From: Hyphomicrobiales bacterium
GTDB taxonomy: Bacteria; Pseudomonadota; Alphaproteobacteria; Rhizobiales; Rhizobiaceae
DNA length: 64,000 nucleotides
NCBI GenBank assembly: GCA_900468805.1
Contig: UEIF01000010.1
Coordinates: 18,596 to 82,595 of the forward strand
Reading direction: 5' to 3'
Within the stretch, counting starts at the first letter, position 1. Every line of letters begins with the position of its first letter. Of the stretch, positions 17,907-26,957 are shown one piece after another. A program made the translations under genes and the position numbers. Under the pieces are notes generated by a model. It was given only the letters and a program-made list of their open reading frames with translations, was not told the origin of the DNA and made no database searches.

Positions 17907-19124
17907 ATGCTGAACTGGGACAATATGTTTGCGACGCGCTCTTCACGGATGCGCGCCTCAGAAATCCGCGAGCTTCTGAAACTTCTCGACCGGCCTGACA
18001 TCATCTCCTTTGCCGGCGGCATTCCCGACCCGGCGCTGTTTCCGGACAAGGAATTCAAGCAGGCTTATGCTGACATTTTCGACAGCTCGGCCGTCAACTC
18101 CGCCCTCCAATATTCGGTCTCGGAAGGCTACAAGCCGTTGCGCGAATGGCTGGTCAAGCAGATGGCGGACCTCGGCATTCCCTGCGCGCTCGACAATGTC
18201 TTCATCGTCTCTGGTTCGCAGCAGGGTCTCGATTATCTCGGCAAGCTGTTCCTGTCGCCCAACGATACCGCACTCGTTACCTGGCCGACCTATCTCGGCG
18301 CGCTGCAGGCTTTCAATGCCTACGAGCCGTCCTATGACCAGCTGACGCCCGGCGGTAACCGCACGCCGGATTCTTACCGCGAGGCTGCAGCGCAAAAGGG
18401 CGGCAAGGTGAAATTTGCCTATCTCTCTGCCGATTTCTCCAACCCGACCGGCGAGACTGTCGACCGCGATGGCCGCGAGAAGGTTCTGAAACTTGCCGAA
18501 GAGCTCGACATCGCCGTCATCGAAGACGCCGCCTACCAGTCGCTGCGCTATAACGGCGATCCGATCCCGCCGATCCTGGCGCTGGAGATTGCCGAGAAGG
18601 GCCATATCAACGATACGCGCACGATCTATTGCGGCAGCTTCTCCAAGACGCTGGCGCCGGGTCTTCGTGTCGGCTTCATCGTCGGCAATGCGCCTGTCAT
18701 TCGCAAGCTGGTGCTGATGAAGCAGGCGGCCGATCTGCATTCCTCGACCATCAACCAGATGGCGATTTCGGAAGTTGCCGAACGCGGTTTCGATGCACAG
18801 GTCGCCAAGGTCAGGGCCGCCTACAGCCAGCGCCGCAACAGCATGCTGGCGGCACTCGAGAAGTACATGCCTGCAGGCACGAGCTGGACGAAGCCGGAAG
18901 GCGGCATGTTCATCTGGGTCACACTGCCGGAGGGTATGGATGGCGCCAAACTGCTGGCCAAGTCGTTGGAAAGCGCCAAGGTCGCCTTCGTTCCCGGCCA
19001 GGCCTTCTTCGCCGATGGTTCGGGTGCCAACACGTTCCGCGTCAGCTTTTCCTGCGCCAACGAGCAGATGATCGAAGAGGGCATCAGCCGTCTCGGCAGG
19101 CTGATCGCCAACGAGATCGGCTGA
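17907..19124 (+). CDS. PLP-dependent aminotransferase, class I/II (2-aminoadipate/LysN-like)
   Basis: A 405-residue fold-type I aminotransferase. Recognisable pieces: ISFAGGIPDPALFP (about residues 33-46), LQYSVSEGYKPLREWL (about 67-82), SGSQQGLDYLGKLF, the PLP region DFSNPTGETV (about 175-184), EDAAYQSLRY (about 206-215), and the Schiff-base lysine in GSFSKTLAPGLRVGF (about 244-258). This is the 2-aminoadipate aminotransferase/MocR-catalytic group, which acts on amino acids such as 2-aminoadipate, leucine or aromatic residues; the exact substrate is not readable. The start has AGGA six bases upstream. Confidence 0.88.
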   Translation: MLNWDNMFATRSSRMRASEIRELLKLLDRPDIISFAGGIPDPALFPDKEFKQAYADIFDSSAVNSALQYSVSEGYKPLREWLVKQMADLGIPCALDNVFIVSGSQQGLDYLGKLFLSPNDTALVTWPTYLGALQAFNAYEPSYDQLTPGGNRTPDSYREAAAQKGGKVKFAYLSADFSNPTGETVDRDGREKVLKLAEELDIAVIEDAAYQSLRYNGDPIPPILALEIAEKGHINDTRTIYCGSFSKTLAPGLRVGFIVGNAPVIRKLVLMKQAADLHSSTINQMAISEVAERGFDAQVAKVRAAYSQRRNSMLAALEKYMPAGTSWTKPEGGMFIWVTLPEGMDGAKLLAKSLESAKVAFVPGQAFFADGSGANTFRVSFSCANEQMIEEGISRLGRLIANEIG

Positions 19125-19149
19125 TACCGAATATTGGTCTGGGCGGCGA

Positions 19150-20193
19150 TCAGAAAATCGTCGTCCAGCCTTCGTTTGCGGTCTCGCTCTTGCCGTAGCC
19201 GACCCGGTCGGCAATCGCGCCATCGGCGTTGAGCAGGATGATGTCGCCGCCCTTGTTGGCAAGCTGCGGGCCGCCATTGTCAGGGTCGAGCGTGATGGTG
19301 CGGAATTCGCCCGAGGCGAGGGAGCCCGTCAGCTTTTGTTTGCGGCCTTCACCATCTTCCAGCGACCAGCCTTCGATCGACATCGCGACATCAGAGCGGT
19401 TGATGAGCGTCACCGTCTCCTCCTCGGTGCCGTCGGCGCGGTTCACCGGATTGATCATGGCGGCGACGATACGCAGCGACGAGGCGACGATCGGCTGCGG
19501 GCGACGGGTGCCTTCACCGCGGCCCTGACCGCCCCTGTTGTCGCCGACCGGATGGCCGGTGTTGGCGTCGGTATTCCAGTTCTGCGACTGGAAGCCGAGG
19601 AAGATCGCTGCCCAGTGGTCCTCATCCGAGAAATGGATCAGAAGTGCGCCGTCCTGATTGGGCGCGTTGGTGGCGCGGAAACTGCCGCTGTCGCCCTGAT
19701 TCATATCGATATCGTGAATGCCGTTGCCGGGCTCGAAGCCGAAATATTCATCCGGCTTGTTGTTCTCCGGCCCCCAGGCTTCGCCGAAGGCGTAGAAGTG
19801 GATGGACTTGTCGGCGATGCCTTCCTGCACGATCGGTTCGATGAAATCGCGCAGATCGTTCTTCGGCCCGTCAAGCTGGAAGGGCGCCACGTCCATGTCC
19901 TCGCGCTCGATCATGCCGCCGCGCACATAGTCGATCGCCAGATCCTTTCGGTCGCCTCTGATATCGGTCAGACCCATAGGCAAAGCGGTGAGTTCTGATG
20001 TCAGCGTCTCGTGCTGGAAATCCATGACATTGGCATAGAGCAAGTCGTGGGGCGATTCCTTCGAGCGCACGTTCATGGCGATACGATAGCTGATGCCACC
20101 TGCCTCGATGCGGATTTCGATGTGGGGATCGTTGTCGTCGTCAAGGGCGAGCGCCGAAGCCGTACCCTTCAGCACCTTGTAATTCCGGAGCAT
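19150..20193 (-). CDS. DUF2278 (YukJ-like) protein with C-terminal lamin-tail domain
   Basis: A 347-residue protein. The N-terminal ~215 residues match the YukJ/DUF2278 pattern: LRNYKVLKGTASALAL at the start, HIEIRIEAGGISYRIAMNV (about 24-42) and the conserved HDIDMNQGDSG motif (about 157-167). After a Gly/Arg-rich linker (about 213-230) residues 240-345 look like a lamin-tail domain (beta-rich, ETVTLINRSDVAMSIEGWSL, then GGDIILLNADG). No signal peptide is seen. The function is unknown; lamin-tail domains often bind surfaces, nucleic acid or polysaccharide. GAGG lies six bases before the ATG. Confidence 0.75.
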   Translation of the reverse strand: MLRNYKVLKGTASALALDDDNDPHIEIRIEAGGISYRIAMNVRSKESPHDLLYANVMDFQHETLTSELTALPMGLTDIRGDRKDLAIDYVRGGMIEREDMDVAPFQLDGPKNDLRDFIEPIVQEGIADKSIHFYAFGEAWGPENNKPDEYFGFEPGNGIHDIDMNQGDSGSFRATNAPNQDGALLIHFSDEDHWAAIFLGFQSQNWNTDANTGHPVGDNRGGQGRGEGTRRPQPIVASSLRIVAAMINPVNRADGTEEETVTLINRSDVAMSIEGWSLEDGEGRKQKLTGSLASGEFRTITLDPDNGGPQLANKGGDIILLNADGAIADRVGYGKSETANEGWTTIF

Positions 20194-20289
20194 GGTGAAC
20201 CTCGTGGTAGGGGACGAAGTATCACGATAGCATGGCGGAAATGCATCTTTTGTGACGCTGGTTTTCCGCCATGCAACGCTTTGGAGAGC

Positions 20290-21348
20290 TTACTTCTTCA
20301 GGTGCGGCGCGAAGAGTTCCATGTCGGCTTCACTCAGCCTGTCGTTCGCCGTGTTGAGCTGGTGCCAGTAGGGGTAGATCACCGGCGGTACGCTGACTTC
20401 GTCGAGGCGCTTGCGCTCCTCATCCGAGAGCTTCAGGTCGGCGGCGGCGAGGTTGTCCTTGAACTGAGCCTCTGTGCGGCCGCCGATGATGACAGACGTG
20501 ACCGCCTTGCGGCCGATGAGCCAGGCGAGTGCGACCTGCGCTGCCGAAACGCCGCGTTCCTCGCCGATTGCCACCAGCGTTTCGACGATGTTCCAGAGGC
20601 GGTTTTCGTCGCGGATCGGCGGTTCGGTCCAGCCGGCGAACTGGCGGGTGCCTTCGGGGGCGGCAGCATTGCGGCGGTGCTTGCCGGAGAGAAGACCGCC
20701 GGCGAGCGGGCTCCAGACGAGGACGCCGAGGCCCTGATCGATGGAGATCGGCAGCAGTTCGTATTCGGCGTCGCGGGCTTCCAGCGTGTAGTGGATCTGC
20801 TGGCTGACGAAGCGCTGGTACTTGTGTTCGTTGGCGACGCCGAGCGCCTTCATGATGTGCCAGCCGGAATAGTTCGAGCAGCCGACATAACGCACCTTGC
20901 CCTGCTTGATCAGGGTATCGAGCGCTTCCATCGTTTCTTCGAGCGGCGTCTGGCCATCCCATTCATGGACCTGATAGAGGTCGATGACATCGGTCTTCAT
21001 GCGCTTGAGGCTCGCCTCGCATTCGCGGATCAGGTGGTAGCGCGACAGGCCGCGGTCGTTCGGGCCATCGCCCATGCCGAAGCGGGCCTTGGTGGCGAGC
21101 AGCACTCCATCAGGGCGCTTGCCGCCGAGCACTTCACCGATGATATTTTCGGATTCGCCGGAAGAATAGACATTGGCCGTATCGATCAGGTTGACGCCGG
21201 CATCGAGGCAGATATCGACCATACGGCGGGCTTCCTGCGCGCCAAGATCGCCGACCGTCTTTGCCCAGCCGACGCCGCCGAAGGTCATTGTGCCCATGGT
21301 TACAGTGGAAACTTTCAGGCCGGAACGGCCGAGCAAACGATATTCCAT
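20290..21348 (-). CDS. Aldo/keto reductase
   Basis: A 352-residue NADPH-dependent aldo/keto reductase of the YghZ/Tas-like AKR group. The catalytic tetrad can be placed: Asp in NLIDTANVYSSG (about residue 56), Tyr in the same segment (about 60), Lys in LLATKARFG (about 87) and His in DLYQVHEWDGQT (about 128). The GCSNYSGWHIMKAL motif (about 155-168) and the C-terminal cofactor loop VIIGGRTEAQ are typical. The substrate is probably a small carbonyl compound. An AGGAGG Shine-Dalgarno sequence lies seven bases before the start. The gene is isolated. Confidence 0.9.
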   Translation of the reverse strand: MEYRLLGRSGLKVSTVTMGTMTFGGVGWAKTVGDLGAQEARRMVDICLDAGVNLIDTANVYSSGESENIIGEVLGGKRPDGVLLATKARFGMGDGPNDRGLSRYHLIRECEASLKRMKTDVIDLYQVHEWDGQTPLEETMEALDTLIKQGKVRYVGCSNYSGWHIMKALGVANEHKYQRFVSQQIHYTLEARDAEYELLPISIDQGLGVLVWSPLAGGLLSGKHRRNAAAPEGTRQFAGWTEPPIRDENRLWNIVETLVAIGEERGVSAAQVALAWLIGRKAVTSVIIGGRTEAQFKDNLAAADLKLSDEERKRLDEVSVPPVIYPYWHQLNTANDRLSEADMELFAPHLKK

Positions 21349-21517
21349 TGAAATTCCTCCTCATGAAAATGGCCTGATTGACGTACCGCAAGGCAGCTGG
21401 TCGTCAAACAGCAAAACGTTCACGCCTGCGTGAGATTACGCCTTTGCCGACGCTTGCGCGAGGACAATAGCCGGCGAATTTCGACACGAGGTCGGCGAGC
21501 AGACTTCGGGATAGACG

Positions 21518-21856
21518 CTATTTTTTTGTCCGCAGCGCGAGGATCATATCTGCCGCGACTAGCGGTTGATTTCGTTCCATAGCGCGTGACAGTTCACGCA
21601 CAAAGCCCGGGCTTTCATTTTTGCTGACTGCGTCAAGCAGGGCCTGGCGAGCGGAGCTGCAGGAGTTGGCGGCGATTAATCCCAATTCCAATGGCGAGCC
21701 TTGTTGCGGGGCATAGGCGACTGCGCGCGACAAGAGGCAGTCCTGATAGGCTACCCCCTCGGGATAATCCTTCAATTCTTTGGACGGTTTATTGGCTGTC
21801 GTCTGACATCCGGCGAGAATTGCACAGGCAAGCACGGTCGCAATACAGATCTTCAT
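21518..21856 (-). CDS. Small hypothetical lipoprotein
   Basis: A 112-residue protein with a type II signal peptide: MKICIATVLACAILAGC, lipobox LAGC with the acylated cysteine at residue 17. Outer or inner membrane anchoring is therefore expected; the residues after Cys (QTTANK) have no Asp at +2. The mature part has two further cysteines (QDCLLSR and NSCSSAR) and is helical, without a recognised domain. GGAG lies about six bases upstream of ATG 21856, so the longer frame to 21916 is not used. Confidence 0.7.
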   Translation of the reverse strand: MKICIATVLACAILAGCQTTANKPSKELKDYPEGVAYQDCLLSRAVAYAPQQGSPLELGLIAANSCSSARQALLDAVSKNESPGFVRELSRAMERNQPLVAADMILALRTKK

Positions 21857-22031
21857 TGGGGCTCCAGCGTGTTGAAAGCGGATCGGGCATCGCAGAGCCG
21901 TAGATGATTCAATCAAAAGTTTATATGATTTGCTTTTACCCCTATCGGAAGAATACGTGTTTTGTTGAGAAAGCAGATAGGAAGGTGCGGCAATCGGCTG
22001 GCCTGGTCGACCAAGCCGAGGCCGCTGTGCC

Positions 22032-22049
22032 CTGTCACATCGCTGTCAA
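22032..22049 (+). promoter_or_regulatory. PHO box (PhoB-binding site)
   Basis: Two direct 7-mers CTGTCAC and CTGTCAA are spaced 11 bases apart (CTGTCAC-ATCG-CTGTCAA), matching the PhoB consensus of alphaproteobacteria. A TAATAA -10-like element follows at 22057-22062, eight bases downstream, as expected when PhoB replaces the -35 contact. It controls the ABC transporter operon that starts at 22093. Confidence 0.8.
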
Positions 22050-22092
22050 ACGCCCCTAATAAGGGAGGGGTATCGCAATCCGAGGGTCATCC

Positions 22093-23070
22093 ATGAAAAC
22101 GCTAGTTTCCGCCGCTGCATTGCTTGCCGCGAGCCTTCTCGCCATCCCGGCTTCCGCCGCCAATCTCGTTCTCTACACCAGCCAGCCGAACGAAGATGCG
22201 CAGGCGACCGTCGATGGTTTCATGGCCGCCAACCCCGATATCAAGGTCGACTGGGTGCGCGACGGCACGCCGAAGATCATGGCAAAGCTCCAGGCTGAAA
22301 TCCAGGCCGGCAATCCGGTTGCCGACGTTCTCTTGATCGCCGATGTCGTGACGCTCGAGCGCCTCAAGGAAGACGGCAAGCTGCTCGCCTACAAGTCGCC
22401 GGAAGCAGCAAACTACGACGCTGCTCTCTACGACGCCGGCGGTTATTACTATTCCACGAAGCTGATCACGACCGGCATCATGTACAACACGTCGGCTGCC
22501 ATGAAGCCGACGAGCTGGAAAGATCTTGCCAAGCCGGAAGCCAAGGGCCTCGTCACCATGCCGAGCCCGCTTGCTTCGGGTGCAGCTCTCATTCATGCCC
22601 AGACGCTGGCCGCCGTTCCCGGCCTCGGCTGGGATTTCTACAAGTCGCTTGCCGATAACGCTGCTGTCGCTTCCGGCGGCAACGGCGTTGTCCTGAAGTC
22701 CGTCGCCTCTGGCGAAAAGGCTTACGGCGTGGTCGTCGATTACCTGCCGATCCGCGAAAAGGCCAAGGGCGCTCCGGTTGAATTCGTCTTCCCGAGCGAA
22801 GGCGTTTCGGCCGTCACCGAGCCGGTCGGTATTCTCGCCAGCGCCAAGAATGCCGATGCCGCCAAGAAGTTCGTCGACTACGTTCTCTCCGAAAAGGGCC
22901 AGGAAGGCTTCCTGAAGCTCGGCTATATTCCGGCCCGCAACGGCATGAAGCTGCCCGCAGGTTTCCCGGCACGCGACACGATCAAGGTTCTGCCCATCAA
23001 CGCCGCCGAAGCACTCAAGAATACCGACAAGGACCTGAAGACCTTTACGGATCTCTTCGGTTCGAAATAA
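22093..23070 (+). CDS. ABC transporter periplasmic substrate-binding protein (AfuA/FbpA-type)
   Basis: A 325-residue binding protein of the Fe3+/AfuA/phosphonate cluster. The signal peptide ends around ASA (residue 22), and the mature protein begins ANLVLYTSQPNEDAQ, the typical start of this fold. The hinge regions GIMYNTSAAMKPTSW and AYGVVVDYLPIREKAKG are seen. The C-terminal tandem tyrosines that bind iron in FbpA are not evident, and a PHO box precedes the gene. A phosphorylated substrate (hexose phosphate as in AfuA, or an aminoalkylphosphonate) is thus as likely as ferric iron. It is the first gene of a three-gene operon; GAGGG lies upstream of the ATG. Confidence 0.85.
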   Translation: MKTLVSAAALLAASLLAIPASAANLVLYTSQPNEDAQATVDGFMAANPDIKVDWVRDGTPKIMAKLQAEIQAGNPVADVLLIADVVTLERLKEDGKLLAYKSPEAANYDAALYDAGGYYYSTKLITTGIMYNTSAAMKPTSWKDLAKPEAKGLVTMPSPLASGAALIHAQTLAAVPGLGWDFYKSLADNAAVASGGNGVVLKSVASGEKAYGVVVDYLPIREKAKGAPVEFVFPSEGVSAVTEPVGILASAKNADAAKKFVDYVLSEKGQEGFLKLGYIPARNGMKLPAGFPARDTIKVLPINAAEALKNTDKDLKTFTDLFGSK

Positions 23071-23077
23071 TAGACCC

Positions 23078-24772
23078 ATGCAGGGTTATGTACGTGCAGG
23101 GAGCAGCCAGCCCGTCTGGCTGTTTCCTTTTATTGTTTCAGTGGTTCTCTTCCTCAGCGTGCTGCCTCTGGCACGGCTCGCGGTCGTCGGCATTTCCGCC
23201 TTTGCCAATGGCGGCGTCATGGTGGTTCTCTCCGATCCCATGGTCTGGTCGGCGGTCTATTACACCATCGTCACGGCGGTTCTCGGCACTGTCATTTCGC
23301 TGATCATCGGCTGCGCTTTCGCCTATTTGCTTACGCTGACGGATATTCCGGCGAAGGGGCCGCTCAGCTTCTTCTTCGTGCTGCCGATGATGATCCCGCC
23401 GCAGGTGACGGCGCTTGCCTGGGTGCAGATGTCGGGACCGTCAAGCCCGCTTCTGAAGGCGCTGCATATTGCGCCGCCGATGGGATCGCCGCAGCCGCTC
23501 TATTCGGTTGGTGGTATTGCGCTGCTCTATGGCGTGCAGCATGCGCCGCTTGTCTATCTGGCGCTGAGGGCAGGGCTGATGACCCTACCGCGCGATGGGG
23601 TTGAGGCGGCGCGGCTTTCGGGCGCGTCAAGCCTGCGGGTCTTTCGCGATATCATCCTGCCGCTGTCGCTGCCGGGCGTCATTGCGGGGGCGGCAATTTC
23701 CTTCGTCTCCTGCACCGGCAATTTCGGCATTCCTGCCATTCTCGGCATTCCGGCCTCGATCTTCACGCTGCCGACGCTGATCTTTTCGAAGTTCACCGCC
23801 TTTACCGGCCGCACCTTCGGCGATGTGGCGCTGCTCTCTGCCATCATCGCGCTGATCTCCGTCGCAGGCCTTGCCATTCAGGACCGGGCGTTGCGCGGGC
23901 GCGATTACCGGGTGATCGGCCTGTCTGGCGCGACGGCCGCCTTCGAACTCGGCTGGTGGAAGCTGGTCTTTACGCCGCTGCTCTGGATCGTGCTGTTCTT
24001 CATGCTGGCCGCGCCCTTCTTCGCGCTGGTCGCGGGAGCGTTGGTGCCGGCCTATGGCGTGCCGCTCACCTTCGAGACCATGACGTTCCATGCCTTCGAA
24101 GAGATCCTCTTCCGGCAGGCGGTGACACGCACGGCCTTCGTCAATTCGCTGTCGCTCGCGAGCGGGGCGGCGGTCGGACTGCTCTTCGTGACGGTGCTGG
24201 CTGCCTATGCGCTCACGCGGCGCAGGGATACGCTCTCGCGAATCGTTTCCAGCCTTGTCGAGATTCCCTATTCGCTGCCGGGCATCGTCATGGCGGTCTG
24301 CTTCATTCTTGTCTTCGCCGCACCCATCCCGGTGCTGAACGTGACGCTCTACGGCACGGTCTGGATCATTCTCATCGCCTATTTCTCCTCCTTTTTCGCC
24401 GTCAGCCTGAAGCCTGTGGTCAGCGCCTTTCATCAGCTCGATCCGGCACTGGAAGAGGCGGCGCGGCTTTCGGGCGCCGGCTTCTTCCGGCGGCTGAAGG
24501 ATATCATCGTGCCGCTGATTGCCCCGGCGGCTGGTGCCTCGGTCATCCTCGTCTTTCTGATCGCCTGCAATGAGCTGACGATTTCGGCGCTGCTCTGGTC
24601 GGCTGGCACGCAGACGCTGGGTGTTGCCATCTACAATCTCGATGACAGCGGCAGTTCCGATCTTGCCTCGGCTCTGTCAGTGCTCGTCGTCTTCATGGTT
24701 GTCGCCATGATGCTGCTTCTGGAGCTTCTGGCGAAACATCTGCCCAAGGGAGTGGTGCCGTGGCGAAGCTGA
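23078..24772 (+). CDS. ABC transporter permease, fused two-domain (AfuB/FbpB-type)
   Basis: A 564-residue inner-membrane protein made of two BPD_transp_1 halves, as in FbpB and AfuB. About twelve hydrophobic helices are visible. Each half has its EAA coupling loop: GVEAARLSGASSLRVFRDII (about residues 175-194) and LEEAARLSGAGFFRRLKDII (about 456-475). It starts seven bases after the binding-protein gene and overlaps the ATPase gene by 13 bases, so the three proteins are made together. No good ribosome-binding site precedes the ATG, which suggests translational coupling to the upstream gene. Confidence 0.9.
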   Translation: MQGYVRAGSSQPVWLFPFIVSVVLFLSVLPLARLAVVGISAFANGGVMVVLSDPMVWSAVYYTIVTAVLGTVISLIIGCAFAYLLTLTDIPAKGPLSFFFVLPMMIPPQVTALAWVQMSGPSSPLLKALHIAPPMGSPQPLYSVGGIALLYGVQHAPLVYLALRAGLMTLPRDGVEAARLSGASSLRVFRDIILPLSLPGVIAGAAISFVSCTGNFGIPAILGIPASIFTLPTLIFSKFTAFTGRTFGDVALLSAIIALISVAGLAIQDRALRGRDYRVIGLSGATAAFELGWWKLVFTPLLWIVLFFMLAAPFFALVAGALVPAYGVPLTFETMTFHAFEEILFRQAVTRTAFVNSLSLASGAAVGLLFVTVLAAYALTRRRDTLSRIVSSLVEIPYSLPGIVMAVCFILVFAAPIPVLNVTLYGTVWIILIAYFSSFFAVSLKPVVSAFHQLDPALEEAARLSGAGFFRRLKDIIVPLIAPAAGASVILVFLIACNELTISALLWSAGTQTLGVAIYNLDDSGSSDLASALSVLVVFMVVAMMLLLELLAKHLPKGVVPWRS

Positions 24773-25779
24773 TCCTCAATCAGGTTGCCAAGGATTTCGG
24801 CACGGGACGGGCGGCGGTCAGCGGCTTTTCGCTCGACGTGCGCGAGGGCGGTTTTCTGGCGCTGCTCGGCCCCTCCGGCTGCGGCAAGACGACGGTGCTG
24901 CGCATGATTGCCGGCTTTGAGACGCCGAGCGATGGTTCCATCCATCTCGGCGAGCGGTTGCTTGCCGATGCCTCGCAATCGCTGCCGCCGGAAAAGCGCA
25001 ACATGGCGATGGTCTTCCAGTCCTATGCACTCTGGCCGCATATGAACGTGGCAGACAATGTCGGCTATCCGCTGAAGGTGCGCGGCATCTCCGGCGAAGC
25101 CTACAAGGCGAAGGTGCGCGAAGCGCTATCGACCGTTAGGCTCGTCGATTATGCCGGACGGCGGCCAGCCGATCTCTCCGGCGGCCAGCGGCAGCGCGTG
25201 GCGCTTGCCCGCTGCCTGGTGACATCTCCCGATGTCGTGCTGCTCGACGAGCCGCTCGCCAATCTCGACCGGCATCTGAAGCAGGAGATGGAGGAAACCT
25301 TCCGCGAGTTTCACCAGCGCTCCGGTGCGACGATGATCTATGTGACGCATGACCAGAGCGAGGCGATGGCGCTGGCCACCGACGTCGCCGTCATGTCCGA
25401 AGGACGGCTGTTGCAGGTGGCGCCTCCGGCCGAGATCTATGCACGGCCGGAAGGGCGCATGGTCGGCGGGCTGATCGGCCGCGGCGCGATCGTCACGCTG
25501 CCTGTCATGGGTAGCGAACGCCATCTGGAATGGGACGAGCTGGAAGATGCGCTGGTGGCCGCCAATACCGATGGCGCAGATATCCTGGTGCGTCCGGAAG
25601 ATGTTGTTATCGGCGGCGAGGGGGCTCCTGCGACCGTCGAATCCGTGCTCTTCGAAGGCGAGCGTTATGCGGTGAAGCTGACGCTCGGCAACGGCCAGGC
25701 GTTGCGCGCCTACAGCCGCGTGGTCGTCGAGACCGGCGAGGCGGTGCGCGTCGTCATCCGCGCCGGCTGGCGGCTTTGA
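24760..25779 (+). CDS. ABC transporter ATP-binding protein (AfuC/FbpC-type)
   Basis: A 339-residue ATPase of the CUT1/FbpC group. Walker A GPSGCGKTT (about residues 36-44), Q-loop VFQSYALWPHM, signature LSGGQRQRVALAR (about 139-151), Walker B VVLLDEPLANLD (about 159-170) and the H-loop YVTHDQSEA are intact. The C-terminal region from about residue 235 forms a TOBE-like regulatory domain. It starts with GTG 24760 inside the permease gene, with AAGGGAG nine bases upstream. It energises the transporter encoded by the two genes before it. Confidence 0.92.
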   Translation: MAKLILNQVAKDFGTGRAAVSGFSLDVREGGFLALLGPSGCGKTTVLRMIAGFETPSDGSIHLGERLLADASQSLPPEKRNMAMVFQSYALWPHMNVADNVGYPLKVRGISGEAYKAKVREALSTVRLVDYAGRRPADLSGGQRQRVALARCLVTSPDVVLLDEPLANLDRHLKQEMEETFREFHQRSGATMIYVTHDQSEAMALATDVAVMSEGRLLQVAPPAEIYARPEGRMVGGLIGRGAIVTLPVMGSERHLEWDELEDALVAANTDGADILVRPEDVVIGGEGAPATVESVLFEGERYAVKLTLGNGQALRAYSRVVVETGEAVRVVIRAGWRL

Positions 25780-25847
25780 GGGACAATAGACTTTGCTAGC
25801 CGCTTATTCATGTCTAGTAATGCCCTGATGCCAACCGGGAATGCCTG

Positions 25848-26957
25848 ATGTCGCTTCGCCTTGCTACTTTCAATGTCGAGAACCTGCTCACCCGTTTCGA
25901 CTTTACAGGCTATCGCAACCAGCTTCGACAGGATCGCGTCATCAAGCTCTTCGAGGTCAATAACGAGGGCACCTATCAGCAGCTGGAGCAGGCGCGGGTG
26001 ATCGCGTCGACCGACGATACGCGGCAGATGACGGCGCTCGCCATCGCCGATGCGGATGCCGATATTCTCTGCCTGCAGGAAATCGACAATATGGCTGCAC
26101 TTCAGGCCTTCGAATATGGCTATCTCTACCGCATGGTCGGCAATGGCTACCGGCAGAAATACCTGGTCGAGGGCAATGACAGCCGCGGCATCGATGTCGC
26201 CGTATTGATGCGCGAGGAAACGCGCGACGGGCAGAAGATCGAGCTCAAGGATATCAAGAGCCATGCGATGGTGACCTATCGCGATTTCGACCTCTTCGAT
26301 GAAGAGATCGGCAAGACCAACCGGCTCGACGACAAGGTCTTCAAGCGCGATTGCCTGGAACTGGACTTGAGGATCGGCGGCGTGCCGATGACGCTTTATG
26401 TCGTGCATTTCAAATCGATGGGCAGCCCGCGCGACGGGCTGGACGGGCGTCAATCGACCCTGCCGATCCGCCGGGCCGAGGCGCGTGCCGTTCGCCGCAT
26501 CATCGAAAACCGGTTCGGAGCTGCGCATACGGCGAGCAAGAACTTCGTCATCTGCGGTGACATGAACGACTACCAGGAGCGTGTCGACGTCATCGGCCGG
26601 CGCACCATCGGTTATCGCTTCGAGCATCAGGACGAGGTCGAAAGCGCGCTCCATGTGTTCAGTCAGGATGGCTTTGCGGAAAATGTCGTGCGTCGCCGCG
26701 AGCCGCTCGATCGCTGGACGCTCTATCATTCGCGCGGGCCGGATGAGCAGTGGCTCTGCCAGCTCGATTATCTCTGGCTATCGCCCGCCCTTGCCGCCGC
26801 CAACGCCAAGCGCATCCCCGAAATCATCCGCCACGGACAGCCCTACCGTACAATCTTCCCGCCCGGGCAGGAGGTGGAGCGCTACCCGCGCACCGGCTGG
26901 GACAGGCCGAAGGCATCCGACCATTGCCCCGTCGTCATGACACTGGATCTCTTATGA
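25848..26957 (+). CDS. Endonuclease/exonuclease/phosphatase (EEP) family protein
   Basis: A 369-residue EEP-fold hydrolase without signal peptide. The catalytic pattern is present: N in LATFNVENLLTRFD (residue 8), E in ILCLQEIDNMAAL (about 80), D-N-like pair in VICGDMNDYQERV (about 235-240), and the final DH in KASDHCPVVMTLD (about 356-360). Substrates of this family range from DNA and RNA to phospholipids and inositol phosphates and cannot be decided here. Its stop overlaps the start of the NUDIX gene by four bases (ATGA), so both are probably translated together. Confidence 0.85.
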   Translation: MSLRLATFNVENLLTRFDFTGYRNQLRQDRVIKLFEVNNEGTYQQLEQARVIASTDDTRQMTALAIADADADILCLQEIDNMAALQAFEYGYLYRMVGNGYRQKYLVEGNDSRGIDVAVLMREETRDGQKIELKDIKSHAMVTYRDFDLFDEEIGKTNRLDDKVFKRDCLELDLRIGGVPMTLYVVHFKSMGSPRDGLDGRQSTLPIRRAEARAVRRIIENRFGAAHTASKNFVICGDMNDYQERVDVIGRRTIGYRFEHQDEVESALHVFSQDGFAENVVRRREPLDRWTLYHSRGPDEQWLCQLDYLWLSPALAAANAKRIPEIIRHGQPYRTIFPPGQEVERYPRTGWDRPKASDHCPVVMTLDLL

